Shown piece after piece: positions 1 to 6,018 of a stretch of 6,018 nucleotides of DNA. Location of the stretch: positions 1 through 6,018 of the forward strand of contig JAAZNR010000078.1 of assembly GCA_012798155.1 (NCBI GenBank), read 5' to 3'. Position numbers and translations under genes: made by a program. The first letter of the stretch is position 1. Every line of letters begins with the position of its first letter. The notes under the pieces were generated by a model, which saw only the letters and a list, made by a program, of their open reading frames with translations, ran no database searches and was not told the DNA's origin. The DNA is from Thermogutta sp. Its GTDB lineage: Bacteria > Planctomycetota > Planctomycetia > Pirellulales > Thermoguttaceae.

Positions 1-2097
1 GAAACGGATTGGGCGGCCATGGAGTTTCTGCTTGCCGCCTATCGCCCCAGGCGGTTGCGGCTATTTTTGCAGGAACTGCTCTTGCTCTTGGCGAGGGTGG
101 CCCTGATCGTCTGCTTGGTCTTGGCGGCGGCGGAGCCGATATGGCGGGGGCTGCCCGCCGGAACCGCGGCGTCCTCTCGTACCCATCGCATCTTCGTGAT
201 CGACGCTTCCTTGTCGATGTCGGCCGAAGAAGGGGGAACAACGCGCTTCGAAGCCGCTAAAGCCGCCGTGGTGCGGGAATTGGAATCGGCCGCCACGGGG
301 GACGCCTTCTCCCTGATCCTAGCGGCGGGCGTTCCCGATTTCGCCCTTGCCGGCCCGATCTTCGACCGGCAGGCATTCCGCGAGGAGGTTCGGCGACTGC
401 AACCCACGGACGGCCGGGCCGACTGGGCGCAGGCCTTGGCCCGGTGTCGGGAATTGATCGCCACGGTCCGGGAAGAGTCGCCGCGGCCCGTTCAAACCGA
501 AGTGCTATTGGTGACGGATTTGCAGCGGGCATCGTGGCCGGCGGCCGCGGGGACGGCCTCCTCGAGCGTGCCCGCGGCTCTTCAGCGCGAGGCACGGCTC
601 CTCGCCGAGACGGCGCACCTCGCCGTATTGCCCGTCTCGTCCGAGGGGTGGCGGGACAACGTGGCGGTAACGGACTTGGAGCTGGAATCGGGGGGCATGA
701 CCGTGGGCGAGGAGGCCGTGTGGAGGGCCGTCGTCCGCCGCTATGGGCCGAATCCCGCGACCGCGGCCTCCATCCAGTGGTTTCTCGACGGCAAGCTGGT
801 CCGAGAATCGACCCTCCCTTGGAACGGCGAAAGGCGGAGGGAGGCGATGTTGACCTACCGCTTCGACAGTCCCGGTGAGCACGAAGTCGAGGTGCGAATC
901 GCGCCCGATGCCTTGAAGGGCGATGATACGCGGCGGTTCGTCCTGCCGGTGCGTCCGGCCGTGCGGGTCTTGTGCGTCGACGGCCGACCGTCGAATGTGC
1001 CCTTTCAAGGGGCCGCCGACTACCTGCGTCTCGCGCTGCAGCCGGGCGAAGAGGAAGGATTTCGGCGCGTGGCCGTGGAGACGGCGACCGAAGGGGCCTT
1101 CCACGAAATCGACCTGCTGCCGTTCGATGCGGTCTTCTTCTGCGACGTGGCGGAGTTTACCGAATCGGAAGCGGCCCGATTGGACGCCTTTCTGAGCCGC
1201 GGCGGCGGCGTGGCTTTCTTTCTCGGGGAGCGCGTGCGGGCGGAAAACTACAATCGCGTTTTGGCCGCGGCACGGGAGGGACAACGGCGGCTGCTGCCCG
1301 CGGGCTTGGGACCTGTCATTCGGCGCGACGCCGTCTCGGCCGATCCGCTGGGTTACCGCCATCCTCTATTGCGGGCGTTTCAAGGGCGGGAATCGGCCGG
1401 ACTATTGACGACGCCGGTACACGCCTATTTTCGCCTGGAAGAGATCGCCGCTTCGAATGCCCAGGTTGCTCTGGCCCTGGACAACGGCGACCCGTTGATT
1501 GTTACGGAGACGGTCGCCCCCGGTCGCGTCATCCTGACGGCCACGACCGCGGATCGGACTTGGACGGCGTTTCCGATTTGGGCCGACTACGTGCCTATGG
1601 TCCATGAGATGCTGGAGTACTTGTTGGAACCCAGGCGAGCGCGGCGCAATGTGACGGCAGGGGAGACGATCGGCGAGGTCCGCCATTTGAAAAACCTCTT
1701 GCAATCAGTGGACGTTGAGATCGTTACTCCGGACGGCCGGCGCATTCGACGCGCCGCCGGGCTGGAAAAAGCGATGCTGCGGTGGAGTTTTGACGGCACG
1801 GCGCGAGCAGGGTTCTACCGGGCGGACCTGCGGCCCCCGGAGGTTGTGGAGGGGGTGGCGGCTTGTGCCTTCGCGGTGAATCCGCCGGCCGAGGAGAGTG
1901 ACCCGGCCGCCTGGCTGCCCAACGAATTTCCCGATCGCGTCCTGCCCGGCGTGCCGGTCGCGATGCGAAGCGGCACGGACCGGCGTCAAGCTTCGGGCGA
2001 AGCCGTCGCCGGTTACAACCGGGCGGCGCAGTGGTTACTCCAGCTCGCCTTGCTGCTATTGGTACTGGAAATGATGCTGGCTGTGAGGTCGGGGTGA
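1..2097 (+). CDS. BatA-type membrane protein with VWA and amidotransferase-like domains, 5' partial
   Basis: The reading frame is open from base 1 and ends at TGA 2095-2097. The ATG at 19 is in frame but internal: it is preceded by ETDWAA, and the run WAAMEFLLAAYR is the middle of the BatA N-terminal domain (aerotolerance regulator type), which normally has some 30 more residues with a membrane helix. The real start is therefore left of the window. Counting from that ATG: a membrane helix at about 15-38; a VWA domain at about 56-210 with an intact MIDAS site (D62-x-S64-x-S66, likely T130, D167 in LLVTD); a beta-sandwich-like linker at about 213-310; an amidotransferase-like fold starting VRVLCVDGRPS (315-325) and running to about 545, with no Cys in the nucleophile-elbow region (GVAFFLGERV); a beta-rich segment; and a C-terminal helix at about 666-688. 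It probably sits in the cytoplasmic membrane with its VWA domain exposed. In related clusters such proteins partner MoxR ATPases and DUF58 proteins; that role is inferred here. The next gene starts 36 bp downstream, so co-transcription is likely. Confidence 0.9.
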   Translation, partial: ETDWAAMEFLLAAYRPRRLRLFLQELLLLLARVALIVCLVLAAAEPIWRGLPAGTAASSRTHRIFVIDASLSMSAEEGGTTRFEAAKAAVVRELESAATGDAFSLILAAGVPDFALAGPIFDRQAFREEVRRLQPTDGRADWAQALARCRELIATVREESPRPVQTEVLLVTDLQRASWPAAAGTASSSVPAALQREARLLAETAHLAVLPVSSEGWRDNVAVTDLELESGGMTVGEEAVWRAVVRRYGPNPATAASIQWFLDGKLVRESTLPWNGERRREAMLTYRFDSPGEHEVEVRIAPDALKGDDTRRFVLPVRPAVRVLCVDGRPSNVPFQGAADYLRLALQPGEEEGFRRVAVETATEGAFHEIDLLPFDAVFFCDVAEFTESEAARLDAFLSRGGGVAFFLGERVRAENYNRVLAAAREGQRRLLPAGLGPVIRRDAVSADPLGYRHPLLRAFQGRESAGLLTTPVHAYFRLEEIAASNAQVALALDNGDPLIVTETVAPGRVILTATTADRTWTAFPIWADYVPMVHEMLEYLLEPRRARRNVTAGETIGEVRHLKNLLQSVDVEIVTPDGRRIRRAAGLEKAMLRWSFDGTARAGFYRADLRPPEVVEGVAACAFAVNPPAEESDPAAWLPNEFPDRVLPGVPVAMRSGTDRRQASGEAVAGYNRAAQWLLQLALLLLVLEMMLAVRSG

Positions 2098-2105
2098 GGT
2101 CGGGG
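2084..2105. repeat. Exact 11-bp tandem duplication across a stop codon
   Basis: TGAGGTCGGGG occurs twice back to back, at 2084-2094 and 2095-2105. The second copy supplies the in-frame TGA that ends the first gene; in the first copy the same TGA is out of frame. Because 11 is not a multiple of three, losing one copy would carry translation into another frame that stays open to about 2435, overlapping the next gene. The duplication is directly visible; its origin by replication slippage is inference. Confidence 0.9.
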
Positions 2106-2133
2106 AAACCGGTGAATCAGAGAATCGTCGAAA

Positions 2134-4494
2134 ATGGACGTTCCATTTTGGCTGCAACGGTGGATAGGGGCGGGGACCTCGCCGGGCGAAGGCGTGGCGG
2201 TCAAGCTCAACGCGCACTGGCCTTGGCCCGTTTGGGTCACCATCGTGGCGGTTCTCGTCCTGTTCGTCTTCGTGATTCGGCTGTACCGCCGGGAAGAAGG
2301 CGAGATTTCTCCCGCGGGCCGGGCAGGCTTGATCGCGATCCGCTTGGCGGCGGCGGCGGTGGTCTTGGCCATGCTCGGGCAATGGTCATTGACGATCGAG
2401 CGGACCGGCTTACCAACCTTGGCGCTGGTCTGTGATGACTCGGCCAGCATGGCGCTGCAGGATCAGTATCCCGAGGCGGAAAGGAAGTTGCTGGATCGCG
2501 CTTTGGCCGATTTAGGGAAAAAGGCCGGGCGATTCGAAATCGTCCGGCGAATTCTGTCAACCCCGCCGGACTCGGCGGCTCAGTGGAGCCGTGAATATCG
2601 AGTCCGCGTCTTCTTTCTGGAGGGCGGCCGCGGTTTCGACTGGAACTCCGCCGGCGCCAAAAGGGCCTTGGCGGAGGTGCAGCCCGTTCGCGAGACGTCC
2701 CCGCTGGGAGAAGCCGTGCTTGCGTCGCTGGATTCCCTTCGCGGAACCCCGCCCGCCGCGGTGGTCGTCTTCTCCGACGGCGTTTGCAACGAAGGGCCGG
2801 ATTGGAAGGAGACGGCGGCGGAACTGCAACGGCGCGGAACGCCGCTCTTCTTCGTCGCGGTGGGCAGCGCGGGGAGCAATCGCGACATTCGCCTGACCGA
2901 TCTTCGCATGGATGACACCGTCTTCCTTCACGATGTCGTCTTTGCCGATGTGCGCATCGTCGCCGACGGCTATTCCGACCGCACGGTGCCGATTCGCATC
3001 GTGGACGAGGCGACTAATTCAACGTTGGCTTCCAGTGAGGTCGCGGTAAAGGGCGATTCATTTGCCGGCAGCGTTCGCTTGGCATTTCAGACGGACCGGG
3101 TGGGCACGTTGGACTTGCGGATCGAGACGCCGGTTCAAACCGGAGAGTTGCGCGAGGAGAACAATGTTCTGCGGCGTTCGATACACGTGCTGGATGAGCC
3201 GATCCGCGTGCTGTACGTGGAGCGGGCGCCCCGGTTCGAATACCGCTATCTCCGCAATCTCCTGCTTCGCGAGCCGAGCGTGTCGTTGGATTGCGTCTTG
3301 CAGTCGGCGGATCCGGAATATGCGGCCGACGCCAAGGGCGTCTTGCCGGGCGTGCCGATGCGCCGCGATGAGCTGTGGCGGTACGACGTGATCATGCTGG
3401 GCGACGTCGATCCCGGTTGGTTTCCACGGTCCACCTTGGAGGACATCGCGGAGTTCGTTCGCGATTCCGGGAAGTCCGGCGCCGTACTCTTCATCGCCGG
3501 AGAGCAATTCATGCCGGCGGCCTTTCGGGACACTCCCCTGGCTTCGCTGTTGCCGTTTGAGAGCGAGCAAGTGCGGCCGGCTGATGCGGCGGGCAAGGTC
3601 GGCCCGACGCGAGTCGTGCCCACCGAAATAGGGATGGGAAGCCCGGGCATGCAATTGGCCCTGGATCCCCGGCAGAACGCGGCGATTTGGGAGTCCTTGC
3701 CCGACCTGTATTGGTACATGCCGCTCGGCGAACTCAAGCCCGGCGCGCGGGTATTGACCGTCCATGGATCGGAACGCCGCTGGAACGGAGACCCCGTGCC
3801 GCTCATCGTATTCCAATACGCGGGCGGCGGCAAAGTCCTGTTCCACGCCATCGACGAGACCTGGCGATGGCGATACCGCGGCGGTCAGCCCTGGTTCAGT
3901 CGCTACTGGGTCCAGACTCTCAGGTTCTTGGCGCGGGGAAAGTTGGAACGCGAGCGGGGGACCACGCTGGAGACCAACCAGCGGGTGTATCGGCCGGGAG
4001 AGCCGGTGATTCTGCGGGCCGTTTTCCGCCCCGGCGAAGGCACGCCGGTCCCCGGTGATGCGCTCACCGTGGTTTTGGAACGCGACGGAGCGGCGCGATC
4101 CCAATTGCGTCTGGAACGCCGCGGTTTGGCCGGTCATGTCTTCGAAGGCAGGGCGGAGGCCCTCTTGCCGGGCGGGTATCGGGCGTGGATCGCCGCTCCC
4201 ATCGTCCCCGAGCCGCTGCCGGCGGCGAATTTCGAAGTCCAGCCGCCCCGCAGGGAAATGGAGGAGCCGGAGCCTGATTTTGTGGGAATGCAAGAGGCGG
4301 CGAAGACGACGGGAGGGGCTTTTTTCCGCCCCTGGCAACTGTCGCAACTGAGCCGGACCCTCCCGCCCGGTCAATCCGTTGCCGTGGAGCGGTTGCCTCC
4401 CGTCAGCCTTTGGAACCGGCCGGGGATTCTGTTGCTCTTATTCGGGCTTTTGACGGCCGAATGGTTGATCCGAAAGTCGCGCGGACTGGCGTAG
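2134..4494 (+). CDS. VWA domain membrane protein with amidotransferase-like fold
   Basis: This is a complete 786-residue protein of unknown specific function, probably in the cytoplasmic membrane. ATG 2134 is the first usable start after an in-frame TGA at 2113-2115. No Shine-Dalgarno is obvious upstream, which is common in planctomycetes. Order of parts: two membrane helices at about 33-50 and 64-82; a VWA domain at about 95-245 with an intact MIDAS motif (D101-x-S103-x-S105 in CDDSASM, T188, D215 in FSDG); a beta-sandwich-like region at about 250-350; an amidotransferase-like fold opening with IRVLYVERAPRFEYRYLRN (357-375) and closing with GGGKVLFHAIDETWRWRYRG (564-583); a beta-rich tail at about 605-705; and a C-terminal helix at about 764-778 ending in Lys/Arg. 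The stretch VLFIAGEQF lacks the Cys expected of an active amidotransferase, so the domain is probably structural or ligand-binding. The region around WRWRYRG followed by YWVQTLRFLARGKL is typical of planctomycete proteins of this kind. It shares its layout with the upstream gene and is probably a distant paralogue in the same operon. Confidence 0.92.
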   Translation: MDVPFWLQRWIGAGTSPGEGVAVKLNAHWPWPVWVTIVAVLVLFVFVIRLYRREEGEISPAGRAGLIAIRLAAAAVVLAMLGQWSLTIERTGLPTLALVCDDSASMALQDQYPEAERKLLDRALADLGKKAGRFEIVRRILSTPPDSAAQWSREYRVRVFFLEGGRGFDWNSAGAKRALAEVQPVRETSPLGEAVLASLDSLRGTPPAAVVVFSDGVCNEGPDWKETAAELQRRGTPLFFVAVGSAGSNRDIRLTDLRMDDTVFLHDVVFADVRIVADGYSDRTVPIRIVDEATNSTLASSEVAVKGDSFAGSVRLAFQTDRVGTLDLRIETPVQTGELREENNVLRRSIHVLDEPIRVLYVERAPRFEYRYLRNLLLREPSVSLDCVLQSADPEYAADAKGVLPGVPMRRDELWRYDVIMLGDVDPGWFPRSTLEDIAEFVRDSGKSGAVLFIAGEQFMPAAFRDTPLASLLPFESEQVRPADAAGKVGPTRVVPTEIGMGSPGMQLALDPRQNAAIWESLPDLYWYMPLGELKPGARVLTVHGSERRWNGDPVPLIVFQYAGGGKVLFHAIDETWRWRYRGGQPWFSRYWVQTLRFLARGKLERERGTTLETNQRVYRPGEPVILRAVFRPGEGTPVPGDALTVVLERDGAARSQLRLERRGLAGHVFEGRAEALLPGGYRAWIAAPIVPEPLPAANFEVQPPRREMEEPEPDFVGMQEAAKTTGGAFFRPWQLSQLSRTLPPGQSVAVERLPPVSLWNRPGILLLLFGLLTAEWLIRKSRGLA

Positions 4495-4550
4495 AATGAA
4501 CGAAGGGCGAGAACGCGGATCGGCCGCTTACCGTCGCCAAGAAGCCGGCG

Positions 4551-4588
4551 GGCGAGCGCGCCGCCTCGCCGAAGACTTCGTGAATGGG
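4551..4588. repeat. 38-nt intergenic repeat, copy 1, with inverted repeat
   Basis: This matches the element at 4617-4654 at 33 of 38 positions. It begins with GGCGAG, which pairs with CTCGCC at 4565-4570 (6-bp stem, 8-nt loop), and ends in the shared GAATGGG. Just after the stem is an 11-base near-palindrome, CGAAGACTTCG (4570-4580), which is degraded in copy 2. No T-run follows, so a classical intrinsic terminator is unlikely. It may be a dispersed palindromic repeat or an RNA processing or protein-binding site; its function is unknown. Confidence 0.7.
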
Positions 4589-4616
4589 TGGTCACGCGTC
4601 CAATAGTATTACTTGT

Positions 4617-4654
4617 GGCGAGCGCGCCGGCTCGCCAAGGGCTTCGGGAATGGG
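4617..4654. repeat. 38-nt intergenic repeat, copy 2, with stronger hairpin
   Basis: This is the second copy of the element at 4551-4588, offset by 66 bp. Its inverted repeat is longer: GGCGAGC (4617-4623) pairs with GCTCGCC (4630-4636), and T4616 with A4637 adds an eighth pair around a 6-nt loop. The five differences from copy 1 are one at repeat position 14, which closes the seventh stem pair here, and four in the 3' half. An AT-rich stretch (4601-4616) separates the copies. No T-tract follows the hairpin. Confidence 0.7.
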
Positions 4655-4705
4655 AATGAAATCCGCTTCGGCATGACCGTCGCCGGGCATCGTCGCGGGG
4701 GATCA

Positions 4706-6018
4706 ATGAGCGAACGCCTGCTTCGAGAGATCGAGATACTGCGCGGCCGCCTCAGGCGGGTGGCGATCTTGCGCGCCGGCGGCTGGACGCTCTTTGTCGT
4801 GATCTTGGCCGGGCTGGTCTTGGGCAGCGCGGACTATCTCTTCCGTTTTCGGGAAGGCGGAATGCGTTTTTTATTGACCGGCGTCTGGCTGGCGGTTGCG
4901 ATCGAGAGCGTCCGCCGTTGGGTGGTGCCGGCACTTGCGTCGTCTCTCCAACCCGTCGCTCTGGCGATTTGGGCGGAAAGAGTATTTCCCGCCTTTCGCG
5001 GCAAGCTGGCCGCGGCTGTGGAATTCGCCGGACTCGTCTCAGGTGATTCAGGTGATGCCGCGGAGCGTGCCGATACCGGGGCGGAGTCCGCGGCCTTGCG
5101 TTCCGCCGCCTTGCGGGAAGCCGAGCTGCTAATGCGATCCGGGCCCCCGCCGTGGCCGTTGCCGTGGCGGGAAATGTGGTCGGCGCTCGGCCTGGCCGCG
5201 GCGGCCCTCGTCGTGCTAGGCGCGCTGGCTTGGGCGAATCCCGTTGCGGCCGGGACCGCGGCCGCGCGCCTACTGAACCCCTTCCTGGATCTTCCCTGGC
5301 CGCAACGGACGCATCTGGAGGTGGAATCGTATCCCGATCGGATTGCAAAGGGATCCACGTTTGAGGTCGTGGTCAAGGAGGCCTCGGGACGACTGCCGGA
5401 GGACGTGACGATCGACTACCGCTGGATCGGCCGAGAAACCCTTCCGGAGGAATCGTACCCCATGGAGCGGCTTGGATCGACGGCCAGGCACCGGCGCGAA
5501 AACGTGTCGCATTCGTTCGACTTCCGGGTCCGCGGCGGAGACGATGTGGACGGGGAATGGCACCGCGTCATGGTGGTGGAGGCCCCGAGAATCATTCATT
5601 GGACGCTGCGGCTCGTCCCGCCCGACTATACGGGTTGGCCGGTTGAGAATAGCGACGGGGCGATCAAGGCCCTGGTGGGCACGCGAGTTCTGCCGGAGGG
5701 ACGGGCGGATCGCACCTTGCGTAGAGCGAGAATCGAAGTCTCCGGCAGCGAACCGTTCGATTTGGCGATCGGCCGCGACGGCAAGTCCTTCGCTTTGGCT
5801 CCCGAAAAGCAAGACGATGTATCGCGCCGGCCGGCGGGTTCGGGCGGCGCTCACCCGCCGGAACCTGCTGCCGAGGGGGCGTCCTCGCCGTGGGTTGTGC
5901 GAGAATCGGGCAGTTACCGCCTGTTTGTGGAGGCAACCGACGGGACCACCAATCCCGAACCGCCCCGCTGGGAGATTCGGGCGGTGGTCGATGAACCGCC
6001 CACCGCCTGGGTGGAGAC
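4706..6018 (+). CDS. Large DUF4175-like membrane protein, 3' partial
   Basis: The frame is open from ATG 4706 to the right edge: 437 codons plus two bases, with no stop. I chose this ATG because MSERLLREIEILRGRLRR fits the short basic helix that usually opens these proteins; a weak purine run (GGGGGA, 4697-4702) lies just upstream. An in-frame ATG at 4673 would add 11 residues and cannot be excluded. Visible parts: membrane helices at about 25-42, 54-69 and 157-176; between the second and third, a helical segment with WAERVFPAFRGKLAAAVEFA (89-108); then ARLLNPFLDLPWPQRTHLEV (187-206), which leads into beta-rich repeats including LRLVPPDYTGWPV (301-313) and a GTRVLPEGRADRTLR stretch (325-339). 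Residues about 366-398 are a Gly/Pro/Ala/Glu-rich insert, likely disordered. The layout resembles planctomycete DUF4175-like proteins, often annotated only as hypothetical, that follow VWA genes like the two upstream. The C-terminal part, often coiled-coil or Gln-rich in relatives, lies outside the window. Its biochemical function is unknown. Confidence 0.85.
   Translation, partial: MSERLLREIEILRGRLRRVAILRAGGWTLFVVILAGLVLGSADYLFRFREGGMRFLLTGVWLAVAIESVRRWVVPALASSLQPVALAIWAERVFPAFRGKLAAAVEFAGLVSGDSGDAAERADTGAESAALRSAALREAELLMRSGPPPWPLPWREMWSALGLAAAALVVLGALAWANPVAAGTAAARLLNPFLDLPWPQRTHLEVESYPDRIAKGSTFEVVVKEASGRLPEDVTIDYRWIGRETLPEESYPMERLGSTARHRRENVSHSFDFRVRGGDDVDGEWHRVMVVEAPRIIHWTLRLVPPDYTGWPVENSDGAIKALVGTRVLPEGRADRTLRRARIEVSGSEPFDLAIGRDGKSFALAPEKQDDVSRRPAGSGGAHPPEPAAEGASSPWVVRESGSYRLFVEATDGTTNPEPPRWEIRAVVDEPPTAWVE
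5039..5056. repeat. Two-copy 9-bp tandem repeat inside the DUF4175-like gene
   Basis: TCAGGTGAT is repeated exactly twice and encodes Ser-Gly-Asp twice (residues 112-117) in the segment before the third membrane helix. The unit is a multiple of three, so it keeps the frame. It falls in a Gly/Asp/Ala-rich, probably flexible loop, where length variation between relatives would be tolerated. Confidence 0.8.

Noticed and set aside
19..21. ATG at 19 as the real start of the first gene
   Set aside because: The frame is open to base 1, and the residues on both sides (DWAAMEFLLAAYR) belong to the middle of the BatA N-terminal domain, so the start is outside the window.
505..1362. Minus-strand ORF of 285 codons opposite the BatA-type gene
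   Set aside because: It has the same character: compositionally biased, without motifs, and fully inside a well-supported gene on the other strand.
3058..4374. Long minus-strand ORF of 438 codons opposite the second VWA gene
   Set aside because: It is rich in Arg, Pro, Gly and His, shows no recognisable domain and lies wholly opposite a gene with clear family features. Long antisense ORFs are expected in GC-rich coding DNA.
4601..4616. AT-rich stretch between the repeats as a promoter -10 region
   Set aside because: TAGTAT (4604-4609) matches the sigma-70 -10 consensus at 4 of 6 positions, but no convincing -35 lies at the right distance. This is too weak to annotate.
4616..4637. Hairpin in repeat copy 2 as a rho-independent terminator
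   Set aside because: The stem is good, but no T-run follows on either strand, and it lies upstream of a gene that looks like part of the same cluster.
4530..4684. ACCGTCGCC at 4530-4538 and 4676-4684 flanking the repeat pair, as target-site duplications
   Set aside because: The 9-mer is GC-rich and short, there is no transposase or terminal inverted repeat between the copies, and the spacing does not match the repeat boundaries; chance is more likely.

Overview
The window is a GC-rich stretch with one strand in use: three consecutive plus-strand genes, all predicted to encode membrane-anchored proteins. The domain types and their order match a cluster I associate with Planctomycetota: a BatA/VWA protein, then a second VWA/amidotransferase-fold protein, then a large DUF4175-like membrane protein. 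This cluster usually sits downstream of a MoxR-type AAA+ ATPase and a DUF58 protein. Those two would lie left of the window and are not visible. The phylum assignment is inferred from protein style and gene order, not from a marker gene.

Layout: (1) 1-2097 is a BatA-type VWA protein whose true N-terminus is cut off by the left edge; the in-frame ATG at 19 is internal. (2) 2098-2133 is a 36-bp spacer. An exact 11-bp tandem duplication (2084-2105) lies across the stop codon of the first gene and extends into this spacer. (3) 2134-4494 is a complete 786-residue VWA protein with two N-terminal membrane helices, an amidotransferase-like fold and a C-terminal helix. (4) 4495-4705 is a 211-bp gap holding two imperfect 38-nt direct repeats, each with a GC-rich inverted repeat at its 5' end, and a doubtful 36-codon ORF. 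(5) 4706 to the right edge is the N-terminal 437 residues of a large DUF4175-like membrane protein that runs off the window.

How the genes may work together: the first two proteins share one architecture, namely membrane helix or helices, a VWA domain with an intact MIDAS metal site, a beta-sandwich-like linker, an amidotransferase-like fold without a recognisable catalytic Cys, a beta-rich tail and a C-terminal helix. They look like diverged paralogues that display metal-dependent protein-binding domains at the membrane. In better-studied relatives, MoxR ATPases act with VWA proteins as chaperone-like or stress-tolerance (Bat/aerotolerance) systems. A similar envelope role here is inference. 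The third protein, with about three N-terminal helices followed by beta-rich repeats, would be a further membrane partner of unknown function.

I see no mobile element, CRISPR array, tRNA, rRNA or defence system. The most notable non-coding features are the hairpin-bearing repeat pair and the tandem duplication at the stop codon. The rest looks like an ordinary, though functionally uncharacterised, planctomycete gene cluster.
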